The notes under the pieces: model-generated
Seen by the model: only the letters and a program-made list of their open reading frames with translations
Databases searched by the model: none
What the model was told of the DNA's origin: nothing
Made by a program: the position numbers and the translations under genes
Source of the DNA: Phocaeicola sartorii JCM 17136 = DSM 21941
GTDB lineage: Bacteria; Bacteroidota; Bacteroidia; Bacteroidales; Bacteroidaceae
Direction: 5' to 3'
Assembly: GCF_000614185.1 (NCBI RefSeq)
Contig: NZ_BAKM01000010.1
Span: forward strand, 62,001-126,000
DNA: 64,000 bases
Shown here: piece after piece, positions 19,067 through 28,813 of the stretch
Layout of the letters: every line of letters starts with the position of its first letter
How positions within the stretch are numbered: the stretch's first letter is position 1

Positions 19067-19532
19067 AATACTCTATCTTATCACTTTTTTCCGTCCATTG
19101 CTGGAAGGCCTTTATTGCCTCTTCCGCCAAAAGAATTTCGGAGGGAAGTTTGCGTGCCGAAGGTTTCAGACTCAGTTCATCATAGATAAAAGAGTCGTCA
19201 AAACCTATATTCTTGGCATCCGTCTTGTTGTTTGCATAATACATTTTATCCAATCGTGCCCAGTAAATAGCTCCCAGACACATAGGACACGGTTCACAAG
19301 AAGTATAAATTTCACATCCACTCAGGTTGAATGTTCCTAGTTTGGTTGCCGCTGCACGGATGGCGCTGACTTCCGCATGGGCGGTGGGGTCACATAGTGT
19401 GGTGACACGATTGACTCCGGTAGCGATAATCTCTCCGTCCTTGGCGATAACAGCTCCAAAGGGACCGCCGCCGTTTGTTACATTATCTATAGAAAGCTTA
19501 ATTGCTTTCCGCATTAATTCTTCTTTTTCCAT
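19065..19532 (-). CDS. Nucleoside deaminase, probable guanine deaminase
   Basis: Zinc-dependent CDA-fold deaminase, 155 residues. The catalytic site is HAEVSAIRAA (about 53-62) plus CEPCPMCLGAIYWA (about 79-92), giving the His-x-Glu and Pro-Cys-x2-Cys zinc site. GGGPFGAVI and NNKTDAKNIGFDD resemble Bacillus-type GuaD more than tRNA adenosine deaminase TadA, which favours guanine as substrate; this is inference from motifs. Stand-alone, convergent with pepD. Confidence 0.85.
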   Translation of the reverse strand: MEKEELMRKAIKLSIDNVTNGGGPFGAVIAKDGEIIATGVNRVTTLCDPTAHAEVSAIRAAATKLGTFNLSGCEIYTSCEPCPMCLGAIYWARLDKMYYANNKTDAKNIGFDDSFIYDELSLKPSARKLPSEILLAEEAIKAFQQWTEKSDKIEY

Positions 19533-19563
19533 AGTGGTTCTATTTCTTTGGATATAACTATGG

Positions 19564-19571
19564 CAAAGATA
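19564..19571 (-). promoter_or_regulatory. -7 promoter element for the deaminase gene
   Basis: The minus strand reads TATCTTTG, an exact TAnnTTTG match, 32 bases before the ATG. Confidence 0.5.
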
Positions 19572-19714
19572 GTATTTTCTTCTATATTAATGTGGTTGAT
19601 AAGTTTATTTTGCGCGGGAGGCTTAGTTTGGCAAAAAGGTGGCGGATATAATCCTTCATGCAATGTATTGAAAAAATGGAGGAATGCTGTTTGGGAAGAA
19701 TTTGGTATTTATTG

Positions 19715-19751
19715 AAAAAGGTGCAGGAAAAATAGATTTCCGCACCTTTTT
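19715..19751 (-). terminator. Terminator of gdhA
   Basis: AAAAAGGTGC (19715-19724) pairs perfectly with GCACCTTTTT (19742-19751), with an inner GGAAA/TTTCC pairing. It is 34 bases past the gdhA stop, with A/T tracts on both sides so it can work in both directions. Confidence 0.8.
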
Positions 19752-19784
19752 CTACAATATGATATAATATAAAGGAATGTTCTA

Positions 19785-21119
19785 TTAAACAATACCTTGA
19801 GCCATCATAGCCTTGGCTACTTTCATGAATCCTGCTACATTAGCACCTTTCACGTAGTTTACATAACCGTCAGCCTCAGTACCGTATTGTACACAAGCCT
19901 CATGGATGTTTTTCATGATACTTTTCAATTTCTCATCTACTTCTTCTTGACTCCAGCCTAGTTTGATAGAGTTCTGAGTCATTTCCAATCCGGATACAGA
20001 TACACCACCCGCGTTGGCTGCTTTACCCGGAGCATACAGAATCTTGGCTTCTTGGAATACGCGGATAGCTTCAGGGGTAGAGGGCATGTTTGCACCTTCG
20101 CTGACAGCCATGACGCCATTGGCAACCAATTGTCTGGCTTCATCGCCGTTCAGTTCGTTCTGAGTGGCGGAAGGTAATGCGATATCTGCTTTCTCACCCC
20201 AAGGACGGGCGCCTGCCACGTATTTGCAACCGTATTTTTCGGCATATTCACGGATACGTCCACGGTATAAGTTCTTCAACTCCATGATGAAATCCAGTTT
20301 TTCACGGTCTATTCCATCCGGATCATAGATGTAACCGTCTGAGTCGGACATGGTAACTACTTTACCACCCAGCTCGATTACTTTTTCTACGGTGTATTGA
20401 GCTACGTTACCTGAACCTGAAACCAAACAAGTTTTTCCTTTCAGGTCTGTACCTTTGGTTTTCAGCATTTCCATCAAGAAGTAGATATTACCGTATCCGG
20501 TTGCTTCGGGGCGAATCAAGGAACCACCGAATTCACGGCCCTTGCCGGTCAGTACACCGGAGAATTCATGAGAAAGTTTCTTGTACATGCCGAACATGAA
20601 ACCTACTTCGCGGCCACCTACACCGATATCGCCTGCCGGAACGTCAGTTTCAGGACCGATGTGACGCCATAATTCTAACATGAATGCTTGGCAGAAACGC
20701 ATCACTTCTGCGTTTGATTTGCCACGTGGAGAGAAGTCGGAACCTCCTTTGCCACCACCCATCGGAAGGGTAGTCAGTGAATTTTTGAATGTTTGCTCGA
20801 AGGCAAGGAATTTCAAAATTCCCAAGTTCACAGAAGAGTGAAAACGGATACCACCTTTGTATGGGCCGATGGCATTGTTATGTTGCACACGGTAGCCCAT
20901 GTTTGTCTGGATGTTACCTTTGTCATCCATCCATGTTACACGGAATTGATATACACGATCAGGAATACATAAACGTTCAATCAAATTTACCTTGTCAAAT
21001 TCGGGATGTTTGTTGTATTCTTCTTCGATTGTACTTAGCACTTCCTCTACTGCCTGATGATATTCAGGTTCATTGGGGAATCTTCTTTTCAGATCTTCTA
21101 ATACCTTAGCTGCATTCAT
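19785..21119 (-). CDS. gdhA: NADP-specific glutamate dehydrogenase
   Basis: Assimilates ammonium by reductive amination of 2-oxoglutarate to glutamate. 444 residues, frame intact, hexameric GDH-I size. Substrate-binding PMGGGKGGSDFSPRGKS (about 120) carries the catalytic Lys region, followed by VPAGDIGVGGREVGFM, the Rossmann glycine motif CLVSGSGNVAQYTVEK (about 232) and SDSDGYIYDPDG, whose local charge fits NADP(H). Monocistronic with a clear promoter and terminator. Confidence 0.96.
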   Translation of the reverse strand: MNAAKVLEDLKRRFPNEPEYHQAVEEVLSTIEEEYNKHPEFDKVNLIERLCIPDRVYQFRVTWMDDKGNIQTNMGYRVQHNNAIGPYKGGIRFHSSVNLGILKFLAFEQTFKNSLTTLPMGGGKGGSDFSPRGKSNAEVMRFCQAFMLELWRHIGPETDVPAGDIGVGGREVGFMFGMYKKLSHEFSGVLTGKGREFGGSLIRPEATGYGNIYFLMEMLKTKGTDLKGKTCLVSGSGNVAQYTVEKVIELGGKVVTMSDSDGYIYDPDGIDREKLDFIMELKNLYRGRIREYAEKYGCKYVAGARPWGEKADIALPSATQNELNGDEARQLVANGVMAVSEGANMPSTPEAIRVFQEAKILYAPGKAANAGGVSVSGLEMTQNSIKLGWSQEEVDEKLKSIMKNIHEACVQYGTEADGYVNYVKGANVAGFMKVAKAMMAQGIV

Positions 21120-21175
21120 AATCTACTTCTTTTTATAGTTGTTAATTAATTCTTTCTATTACTTTTTTGATGGTG

Positions 21176-21206
21176 CAAAAATATAGATAAGAATTGAAAT
21201 ATGCAA
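21176..21206 (-). promoter_or_regulatory. Promoter of gdhA
   Basis: On the minus strand TTG (21204-21206), 20 bases, then TATTTTTG (21176-21183) fits TTG-N20-TAnnTTTG. Transcription would begin near 21169, leaving a leader of about 50 bases. Confidence 0.7.
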
Positions 21207-21276
21207 CAATTTATAAAGAAAATACGTAGAAAAATATCAATCTGTGCAAAATGTAAGCTAAAAAGCGGATAAAAGA

Positions 21277-21459
21277 TTATTTTCCCCTTTCCTTGAGATA
21301 TTTTAGTAATGGAATGAAGACCAAGGCTCCCGAAATGATAATGGATAATATTAAAGGTCCGTCAATATGTTCGCTCCCTGTTAGGATAATATAGCAAATG
21401 GCAATCCATAACAGGGCTAAGGTTACGATTTGTGGAAGGGAAAGCGACTTTTTTTTCAT
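21277..21459 (-). CDS. Small hypothetical membrane protein
   Basis: 60 residues from the ATG at 21459 (MKKKSLSLPQIVTLALLWIA). The frame also opens 18 codons earlier, but that stretch overlaps the palindrome at 21487-21579 and looks non-coding. There are two predicted membrane helices (about 9-26 and 33-50) and a basic C-tail (LKYLKERGK). No family recognised. It sits between gdhA and the malic enzyme gene on the same strand. Confidence 0.6.
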   Translation of the reverse strand: MKKKSLSLPQIVTLALLWIAICYIILTGSEHIDGPLILSIIISGALVFIPLLKYLKERGK

Positions 21460-21486
21460 AGTACTGTTTTGATGATTTAGATGTGT

Positions 21487-21579
21487 TTCACCACAGATTG
21501 TCTTGATTTGCACTGATAAAATTGGCTGATGCTACAACCTGAATGATGATCTGTATAAACCGATGCAATCTGTGGTGAA
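21487..21579. repeat. Extragenic palindromic element, copy B
   Basis: TTCACCACAGATTG (21487-21500) and CAATCTGTGGTGAA (21566-21579) are perfect inverted 14-mers 65 bases apart, flanking sequence with further GATTTGCAC/GATGCAATC-type matches. The ACAGATT core is shared with the element at 14109-14180. Confidence 0.65.
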
Positions 21580-21585
21580 TGTTGT

Positions 21586-23871
21586 TTATTTCCTTTTCTT
21601 TTTTTTGTAAACGATAGCGTCAATTACCGCAACAGCGGTGATGTTTACGATGTCGCGTACAGAAGCTTCGCAGTCGGTGAAATGGATAGGCTTGTTCAGT
21701 CCCATTTGTATCGGGCCGATTACCTCAGTCTCACTCATGGACTGAATTAACTGGTAGGTGGCATTGGCAGAGCTCAGATTCGGGAATACCAGCGTGTTTA
21801 CTTCCTTGCCTTTCAAACGTGTGAAGGGATATTTCTCGTCACGCAATTGGGTGTTTAGGGCAAAATTGACCTGCATCTCACCGTCTATAGCCAGTTCCGG
21901 GTATTCTTTCTGCATATAGTCCACCGCATCATGTACTTTAGCCGGGCTTCCCTCGGTGTCCGAACCGAAGTTGGAGTAGGACAACATGGCCATTGTTGGA
22001 GTGTGATTAAAGAACTCTACTGTCTTTTTTGACAATTTGGCGATGTCAATCAAGGTGTCGGTATCCGGATGGCGGTTGATCAGTGTGTCAGCTACAAAGT
22101 AAGTGCCTTTCTTTGAATTCAGAATATGCATTGTCCCGAAATGTTTGTATTCCGGTTGGATGCCGATAACTTCTTTCGCTACCTTGATCGTGTTGGAATA
22201 TTTGGTGTATAGACCGGTGATGAATGCGTCGGCTTCTCCGGTTTCAACCATCATCATACCGAAGTAGTTGCGTTCGAACATCTTGTCGTTGGATTCTTGG
22301 AGGTTGGCCCCTTGGCGTGCACGTTTTTCTGAAAGTATGCGGGCGTAACGTTCACGGCGTTCGGCTTCACGGTCATGACGAAGATTGATGATTTCTATTC
22401 CTTCCAAACTCAGATCCAGTTCTTTTGCCAATTTTTCAATGCGCTCATCGTTACCTAATAAGATAGGGTGACAGATCCCTTCGGCTTTGGCCTCTACGGC
22501 AGCTTTTAACATCGTAGGATGAATACCTTCGGCAAATACTACACGTTGTGGGGCGCGACGGGCTGTTTCGTAAAGTTGACGGGTTAATTTGCTTTCTTGT
22601 CCCATCAGTTCGCGCAGGCGGGTCTTGTAGGCTTCCCAGTCAGTAATATTTTTGCGCGCAACTCCTGATTCCATTGCTGCTTTTGCCACAGCCATAGAAA
22701 CTTCGGTAATTAAACGGGGGTCAACCGGTTTGGGAATGAAATATTCAGGGCCGAAAGTAAAATTATTCACATGATAGGCTTCGTTCACTACATCGGGAAC
22801 AGGTTGTTTTGCCAAATCGGCGATAGCATGTACGGCGGCCAGCTTCATTTCTTCATTAATTGCTTTGGCTTGGGTATCCAAAGCTCCGCGGAAGATATAG
22901 GGGAAACCGATTACGTTATTGATTTGGTTGGGGTAGTCTGAACGTCCGGTGGACATCAATACATCAGGACGGGATGCCATGGCGTCTTCGTAAGAGATTT
23001 CCGGAGTCGGATTGGCTAATGCGAATACGATGGGATGATCTGCCATGCTGCGGACCATGTCTTGAGTCAGCACATTACCTTTTGATAATCCTAGGAATAC
23101 ATCTGCTCCTTTGATGGCTTCTTCCAGTGTATGTACGTCTCGACGGTCGGTTGCAAAGAATTTCTTGTTTTCTGTCAGGTTGGGGCGGTCACTGGTTATC
23201 ACGCCTTTGCTGTCCAGCATCAAAATGTTTTCTTTACGGGCTCCTAACGCTACATATAGTTTGGTACAGGAAGTGGCGGAAGCTCCGGCGCCGTTTACTA
23301 CGATTCTTACATTTTCAATTTTCTTTCCGGCGACCTCCAATGCGTTCAATAGTCCGGCAGATGAAATGATAGCTGTACCATGCTGGTCGTCGTGCATTAC
23401 TGGGATATCCAGTTCTTCTTTCAGCCGGTTTTCTATCTCGAAACATTCAGGAGCCTTGATGTCTTCCAAGTTGATACCTCCGAATGTGGGGGCAATGGCT
23501 TTTACGGCTTGGATAAATTTTTCAGGATCTTTTTCGTTTACTTCGATATCAAAGACATCAATGCCTGCGTAAATTTTGAAAAGCAGTCCCTTACCTTCCA
23601 TGACAGGCTTTCCGCTCAAAGCGCCTATGTCGCCTAGTCCTAAAACGGCTGTACCATTGGAGATAACGGCTACTAAGTTGCCTTTCGCAGTGTAGTCGTA
23701 TGCGGTTTGTGGGTCTTTCTCTATTTCCAGACAAGGTTCGGCTACTCCGGGGGAATAAGCCAATGACAGGTCTGTTTGTGTGCTGTACGGTTTTGTCGGT
23801 ACAACTTCAATTTTTCCGGGCTTGCCTTGCGAGTGGTATAGCAAAGCTGCTTCTTTGGTAATCTTGACCAT
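21586..23871 (-). CDS. maeB: NADP-dependent malic enzyme with phosphotransacetylase-like C-domain
   Basis: Decarboxylates malate to pyruvate with NADP reduction. 761 residues, frame intact, MaeB-type layout. Malic N-domain about 10-160 ([39 protein letters not shown], then [10 protein letters not shown]). NAD(P)-binding domain about 163-410 ([18 protein letters not shown]). PTA/PTB-like regulatory domain about 430-761 ([32 protein letters not shown]), which in MaeB proteins usually senses acetyl-CoA and lacks transacetylase activity. Monocistronic. Confidence 0.94.
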   Translation of the reverse strand: MVKITKEAALLYHSQGKPGKIEVVPTKPYSTQTDLSLAYSPGVAEPCLEIEKDPQTAYDYTAKGNLVAVISNGTAVLGLGDIGALSGKPVMEGKGLLFKIYAGIDVFDIEVNEKDPEKFIQAVKAIAPTFGGINLEDIKAPECFEIENRLKEELDIPVMHDDQHGTAIISSAGLLNALEVAGKKIENVRIVVNGAGASATSCTKLYVALGARKENILMLDSKGVITSDRPNLTENKKFFATDRRDVHTLEEAIKGADVFLGLSKGNVLTQDMVRSMADHPIVFALANPTPEISYEDAMASRPDVLMSTGRSDYPNQINNVIGFPYIFRGALDTQAKAINEEMKLAAVHAIADLAKQPVPDVVNEAYHVNNFTFGPEYFIPKPVDPRLITEVSMAVAKAAMESGVARKNITDWEAYKTRLRELMGQESKLTRQLYETARRAPQRVVFAEGIHPTMLKAAVEAKAEGICHPILLGNDERIEKLAKELDLSLEGIEIINLRHDREAERRERYARILSEKRARQGANLQESNDKMFERNYFGMMMVETGEADAFITGLYTKYSNTIKVAKEVIGIQPEYKHFGTMHILNSKKGTYFVADTLINRHPDTDTLIDIAKLSKKTVEFFNHTPTMAMLSYSNFGSDTEGSPAKVHDAVDYMQKEYPELAIDGEMQVNFALNTQLRDEKYPFTRLKGKEVNTLVFPNLSSANATYQLIQSMSETEVIGPIQMGLNKPIHFTDCEASVRDIVNITAVAVIDAIVYKKKKRK

Positions 23872-23912
23872 AATCTTTTTACTTTAATAATGTTATTGTT
23901 TTAAATTGGTGG

Positions 23913-23920
23913 CAAAAATA
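23913..23920 (-). promoter_or_regulatory. -7 promoter element for maeB
   Basis: The minus strand reads TATTTTTG, matching TAnnTTTG, 42 bases before the maeB ATG. Confidence 0.5.
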
Positions 23921-24133
23921 CAAATAAAATTATAATTTGAAGTCTAAATAGTGTAAAATGATATCGAATTGATGATTTTTTAAGTGTTGGTTTTGATCAG
24001 TGCGAAAATCAGATTTCATTCTTTAGTGTTTTCAAGGCAAAGATATAAAAAATAGTTTTCATGTATGTCCATATCATAATGAGTTGTGTCATGGTCTAAT
24101 GTATTTTAATAGTTGAAGCCTGAATGTGAATGG

Positions 24134-24152
24134 AATATGTATGAAACATATT
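24134..24152 (+). promoter_or_regulatory. Candidate operator upstream of the efflux locus
   Basis: AATATGT-ATGAA-ACATATT is a perfect 7-5-7 dyad about 180 bases ahead of the first adaptor gene and 84 bases before its -7 element. The size suits a dimeric TetR-type or MarR-type repressor, but nothing ties it to the TetR at 31030. Confidence 0.3.
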
Positions 24153-24235
24153 TACATGATAGGTATCCTTTCGTGTGCGCACGTTATTTATAGTTAAAGC
24201 TAATAGGCTAAGCGGATAAATGCCGGAAAAATGAC

Positions 24236-24243
24236 TAATTTTG
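24236..24243 (+). promoter_or_regulatory. -7 promoter element for the efflux locus
   Basis: TAATTTTG matches TAnnTTTG 86 bases before the first adaptor ATG. No convincing TTG lies 19-21 bases upstream. Confidence 0.4.
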
Positions 24244-24328
24244 TGGCGGTGAAAACTAATTGGGTTTAAAAAGTTTTCTGTAAACCTCTGTTAATTCGAT
24301 AAATAAGTAAAGTTCAATAATATTAGTT

Positions 24329-25540
24329 ATGAAGATGACAGTAAATAGTATGAAGTGTTTTTCATGGAGCCGCCTAGCGATATTTACGGCGGTGATGACC
24401 GTTTTAAGCAGTTGTGGGGGCGGTCAGAGCGGTATGAAGTTGGGTGATGACGAATTCACCGTTGTGACTGTACAATCTACAGCCAGCCAGCAGTCCACTT
24501 CTTATCCCGCTACCATTAAGGGTGTTCAGGATATCGAAGTGCGTCCTCAGGTTTCCGGGTTTATCGTAAAGCTTTGTGTGGATGAAGGCGCAACTGTAAA
24601 GAAAGGCCAGGCATTGTTCCAGATTGATCCTACACAGTATGCGGCTGCCGAACGTCAGGCAAAGGCTGCTGTAGAGATGGCGAAATCCAATGTCAATACG
24701 TTGACATTGAACGAACAACAGAAAAAAAACTTGTATGATAAGAAAATTATCAGTGATTTTGAGTACCAAAGTGCGGTGGATCAATTGCTTTCTGCAAAGG
24801 CCGGTTTGGCTCAAGCGGAGGCTCAGTTGACCAGCGCTCGTCAGAATTTAGGTTTCTGTACAGTGACCAGTCCTTCGAATGGTGTGGTTGGTACATTCCC
24901 GTATCGTATAGGTAGCTTGGTGAGCCCTTCGGTGGCACAGCCGTTGACTACTGTAAGCGAAATCGGTGAGATGTATGTGTATTTCTCCATGACTGAAAAG
25001 CAGTTGCTGGGCTTGACAAGAGCGGGTGGCACGCTGAAAGAGCAATTGGAGAAGATGCCGGCTGTGAAATTGGAGCTGGCTGACGGTACGTTATATGCGG
25101 AAGAAGGTAAAATTGATGCTGTAAGTGGTGTTATAGACCAGAGTACCGGTTCGGTAAGTATGCGTGCTGTTTTCCCGAACGGACAGTTTGTGTTGCGTAG
25201 TGGTGGTATGGCTAATGTGATTTTCCCTTATACGATGGAAGATATTATTTTGATTCCTCAATCGGCTACGCAGGAAATTCAGGACAAAAAGTTTGTTTAT
25301 GTACTTCTGTCGGATAATACATTGAAGCATACGGAAATAAAGGTGTCGAATTTAAATGACGGTAAGAATTATATTGTTACCGGTGGCTTGAAGCCCGGCG
25401 ATAAAATTGTAGTTGAAGGTGTGCAGACTCTGAAGGACGGACAGACAATTACTCCGATCACTCCGGAACAGAAAGAGGCCAAATATCAACAACACCTGAA
25501 AGACCAGAAGGAAGGCAATATTGCTACGGCCTTTAAATAA
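24329..25540 (+). CDS. RND efflux periplasmic adaptor lipoprotein (AcrA/MexA-like)
   Basis: 403 residues. The signal ends in a lipobox (TVLSSCGG; Cys about 29), so the adaptor is probably anchored in the inner membrane. The start could be the ATG at 24329 or the Met at residue 7. Biotinyl-lipoyl halves (VSGFIVKLCVDEGATVKKGQ and TVTSPSNGVVGTFPYRIGSL) flank an alpha-hairpin (QAKAAVEMAKSNVNTLTL to AQAEAQLTSARQN). Then follow a beta-barrel and membrane-proximal domain ending in VEGVQTLKDGQTITP. First gene of the nine-gene plus-strand run; joins the pump at 25595 to its outer-membrane duct. Confidence 0.93.
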   Translation: MKMTVNSMKCFSWSRLAIFTAVMTVLSSCGGGQSGMKLGDDEFTVVTVQSTASQQSTSYPATIKGVQDIEVRPQVSGFIVKLCVDEGATVKKGQALFQIDPTQYAAAERQAKAAVEMAKSNVNTLTLNEQQKKNLYDKKIISDFEYQSAVDQLLSAKAGLAQAEAQLTSARQNLGFCTVTSPSNGVVGTFPYRIGSLVSPSVAQPLTTVSEIGEMYVYFSMTEKQLLGLTRAGGTLKEQLEKMPAVKLELADGTLYAEEGKIDAVSGVIDQSTGSVSMRAVFPNGQFVLRSGGMANVIFPYTMEDIILIPQSATQEIQDKKFVYVLLSDNTLKHTEIKVSNLNDGKNYIVTGGLKPGDKIVVEGVQTLKDGQTITPITPEQKEAKYQQHLKDQKEGNIATAFK

Positions 25541-25594
25541 TCAGTATAAAATAAACAGATTAATATCGTTTATATAAATTAAGGTATATAGAGA

Positions 25595-28500
25595 ATGAAA
25601 CTAGATAGATTTATTAACCGTCCGGTGCTATCAACGGTAATCTCCGTCTTGATAGTTATTCTGGGTATCATCGGACTTGCTACATTGCCGGTTACACAGT
25701 ATCCGGATATTGCGCCTCCTACTGTGTCGGTAAGGGCGACTTATACAGGTGCGAACTCCACAGCCGTGTTGAATTCGGTCATTGCTCCATTGGAAGACCA
25801 GATAAACGGTGTGGAAAACATGATGTATATCCAGTCCACAGCATCTAATAATGGTGCTGCTGATATCAATGTTTATTTCAATCAAGGTACTGACCCGGAT
25901 ATGGCGGCTGTCAATGTGCAGAATCGTGTCTCCATGGCACAAGGACTATTGCCGGCCGAAGTGACTAAAGTCGGAGTGACTACCCAGAAGCGCCAGAATT
26001 CTATGTTGATGGTTTTCTCACTGTATGATGAAACCGACTCATATAACATCGAATTTATCGAAAACTATGCTAATATTAACTTGATTCCTGAAATTAAGCG
26101 TGTAAAAGGTGTAGGTGATGCTACGGTGCTAGGGCAGGACTACTCCATGCGTATTTGGTTGAAACCGGACGTGATGGCGCAGTACAAATTGATTCCTACC
26201 GATGTCTCGGCGGCTTTGGCAGAACAGAATATTGAAGCGGCTCCGGGGCAATTCGGTGAACGTGGTAATCAGACTTTCCAATATACGATCCGTTATAAAG
26301 GGCGTTTGCAGCAGACAAATGAGTTTGAAGATATTGTTATCAAGGCATTGCCGGATGGTAACGTACTTCGTTTGGGAGATGTGGCCGATATAGAATTAGG
26401 CCGTCTGGCTTATACGTTCAATAATACGGTAAATGGTCATAAGGCGGTGTCTTGTATCGTTTATCAGATGGCCGGTACTAATGCTACCGAAACTATTTCT
26501 AATTTGGAAGAAGTGCTTGCAAAGGCGCAGGAATCACTGCCTACTGGATTGAGTATCAATATCGCCCAGAATGCCAATGACTTCTTGTTCGCTTCTATTC
26601 ACGAGGTAATCAAAACGTTGATTGAGGCGTTTATTCTGGTGTTTATCGTGGTATATATCTTCTTACAGGATATGCGTTCGACGTTGATTCCGGCTATTGC
26701 TATTCCGGTGGCGTTGATTGCTACTTTCTTTGTGTTGAAGCTGATCGGTTTCAGTGTGAACTTGCTGACTCTTTCGGCGATGGTGCTTGCTATCGCGATT
26801 GTGGTCGATGATGCCATAGTTGTGGTCGAAGGTGTCCATGCCAAGCTGGACCAGGGTTATAAGTCTTCTCGTGAGGCTTCTATCGATGCCATGAGTGAAC
26901 TGGGCGGCGCCATTGTTTCCATCACATTGGTGATGATGTCTGTGTTTATTCCGGTGAGTTTCATGGGAGGTACTGCCGGTACATTCTACCGTCAGTTCGG
27001 TATCACTATGGCTATCGCTATCGGTTTCTCCGCTTTGAATGCGTTGACCCTGTCGCCGGCATTGTGTGCTATTTTCTTGAAACCTCATGATGAAGGGCAC
27101 GGTACAAAGAAAATGAACCGTGTGGAACGCTTTCATACCGCCTTCAATGCTGCTTATGATTCTTTGTTGAAAAAGTATAAGAAGAATGTGGTATTCTTTA
27201 TCCATAAGAAATGGCTGTCATTCGGACTGGTTGCCGCTTCTATCATTCTGCTGGTGTTCTTTATGAAGGTCACTCCGACTGGTATGGTGCCTAATGAGGA
27301 TACGGGTACTATCATGGGTGCGGTGACATTGCCTCCTGGTACCTCGCAGGAACGTGCCATGGAGATCTTGAACCGTGTGGACAGTCTGGTAGCTGCCGAA
27401 CCGGCGGTAGGTTCCCGTACCGTAATTTCCGGTTTCGGCTTTATCGGTGGCCAGGGCCCTTCATACGGCTCTTTGATCATCAAACTGAAAGACTGGGAAG
27501 AACGTTCCATGATGCAGAACTCGGATGTCGTGGTAGGCACTTTGTTTATGCGTGCGCAGAAAATCATCAAGGATGCGCAGGTCTTGTTCTTTGCCCCTCC
27601 CATGATTCCGGGCTATTCGGCATCTAGTGATATAGAGTTGAATATGCAGGATAAGACGGGTGGTGACTTGAATCATTTCTATGATGTGGTTTTGAACTAT
27701 ATGGATGCGTTGAAGGCCCGTCCCGAAATTAATTCGGCACAGACTACCTTTAATCCGAATTTCCCCCAATATATGCTGGATATTGATGCCGCTGCTTGTA
27801 AGAAGGCAGGTATTAGCCCCAGTGATATTCTGGCTACTATGCAGGGATATTTCGGAGGCTTGTATGCTTCTAACTTCAACCGTTTCGGTAAGATGTACCG
27901 TGTAATGATTCAGGCGGAACCCGAGGCAACCAAGAATCTGGAGTCATTGAATAGTATCAAGATACGTAATGGGAATGAGATGGCTCCAATCTCTCAGTTT
28001 GTTTCTATCAAGAGAGTATACGGGCCGGACGTGATCAGCCGTTTCAATCTTTATACGGCAATCAAAGTGATGGTGGCTCCTGCCAGCGGTTATACTTCCG
28101 GACAGGCTTTGCAGGCTATTGCGGAAGTAGCCAAAGAGAATTTGCCTACCGGTTACGGTTATGAGTTGGGAGGTATGGCCCGTGAGGAGGCATCTACCAG
28201 TGGTAGTTCTACGGGTATCATCTTTATCTTGTGTTTCGTATTCGTTTACTTGCTGCTGAGTGCGCAATATGAAAGTTATATACTGCCGTTGTCCGTATTG
28301 CTTTCAGTACCGTTTGGTTTGTTGGGGAGCTTCTTGTTTGTAAACGGATTTGCGGCATTGGGAAATATCCCGGCATTGAAGATGATTCTGGGAACCATGT
28401 CAAATGATATTTATATGCAGATCGCATTGATCATGTTGATGGGATTGTTGGCGAAGAACGCCATTCTGATTGTAGAGTTTGCTTTAGACCGCCGTAAGCA

Positions 28501-28813
28501 GGGGATGAGTATTTCCTGGGCTGCGGTTTTAGGTGCGGCGGCCCGTTTGCGACCGATCTTGATGACCTCATTGGCCATGATTGTAGGTTTGATTCCGTTG
28601 ATGCTGGCTATGGGGGTTGGTGCTCATGGTAACCGTACTTTGGGAGCTTCAGCCATTGGTGGTATGTTGGTCGGTATGATTTTCCAGATCTTTATCGTAC
28701 CCGTATTGTTTGTGGTATTCCAATGGTTACAAGAGAAATTCAAGCCGATTGAATGGGAGAGTGTGGACAATACAGAGGTTGAACCCGAAATTGAACAATA
28801 CACCCGTAAATGA
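25595..28813 (+). CDS. RND multidrug efflux pump, HAE1 family (AcrB-like)
   Basis: Proton-driven inner-membrane pump, 1072 residues, frame intact. Starts with MKLDRFINRPVLSTVISVLI, the usual first helix. Porter region has TLPVTQYPDIAPPTVSVRA; the TM4 proton-relay Asp pair is in AIAIVVDDAIVVVEGVH (about 405), and TM10 Lys in MGLLAKNAILIVEFA (about 955). SLAMIVGLIPLMLAMGVGAHGNRTLG near the end is typical. Two large periplasmic loops are of normal size. It lies 54 bases after its adaptor and overlaps the outer-membrane factor gene by 4 bases. Confidence 0.95.
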   Translation: MKLDRFINRPVLSTVISVLIVILGIIGLATLPVTQYPDIAPPTVSVRATYTGANSTAVLNSVIAPLEDQINGVENMMYIQSTASNNGAADINVYFNQGTDPDMAAVNVQNRVSMAQGLLPAEVTKVGVTTQKRQNSMLMVFSLYDETDSYNIEFIENYANINLIPEIKRVKGVGDATVLGQDYSMRIWLKPDVMAQYKLIPTDVSAALAEQNIEAAPGQFGERGNQTFQYTIRYKGRLQQTNEFEDIVIKALPDGNVLRLGDVADIELGRLAYTFNNTVNGHKAVSCIVYQMAGTNATETISNLEEVLAKAQESLPTGLSINIAQNANDFLFASIHEVIKTLIEAFILVFIVVYIFLQDMRSTLIPAIAIPVALIATFFVLKLIGFSVNLLTLSAMVLAIAIVVDDAIVVVEGVHAKLDQGYKSSREASIDAMSELGGAIVSITLVMMSVFIPVSFMGGTAGTFYRQFGITMAIAIGFSALNALTLSPALCAIFLKPHDEGHGTKKMNRVERFHTAFNAAYDSLLKKYKKNVVFFIHKKWLSFGLVAASIILLVFFMKVTPTGMVPNEDTGTIMGAVTLPPGTSQERAMEILNRVDSLVAAEPAVGSRTVISGFGFIGGQGPSYGSLIIKLKDWEERSMMQNSDVVVGTLFMRAQKIIKDAQVLFFAPPMIPGYSASSDIELNMQDKTGGDLNHFYDVVLNYMDALKARPEINSAQTTFNPNFPQYMLDIDAAACKKAGISPSDILATMQGYFGGLYASNFNRFGKMYRVMIQAEPEATKNLESLNSIKIRNGNEMAPISQFVSIKRVYGPDVISRFNLYTAIKVMVAPASGYTSGQALQAIAEVAKENLPTGYGYELGGMAREEASTSGSSTGIIFILCFVFVYLLLSAQYESYILPLSVLLSVPFGLLGSFLFVNGFAALGNIPALKMILGTMSNDIYMQIALIMLMGLLAKNAILIVEFALDRRKQGMSISWAAVLGAAARLRPILMTSLAMIVGLIPLMLAMGVGAHGNRTLGASAIGGMLVGMIFQIFIVPVLFVVFQWLQEKFKPIEWESVDNTEVEPEIEQYTRK

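Larger units (their letters stand above)
23872..24328. other. Intergenic region between maeB and the efflux locus
   Basis: About 450 AT-rich bases between divergent genes. It holds the maeB -7 element (23913-23920), a short perfect dyad at 24134-24152, a GTGCGCAC palindrome near 24174 and a TAATTTTG -7 element at 24236-24243. No coding frame was found in it. Confidence 0.6.

Noticed and set aside
26663-27205. A 180-codon frame antisense to the first RND pump
   Set aside because: Low-complexity His/Gln/Arg-rich translation typical of a shadow frame of a membrane-protein gene.
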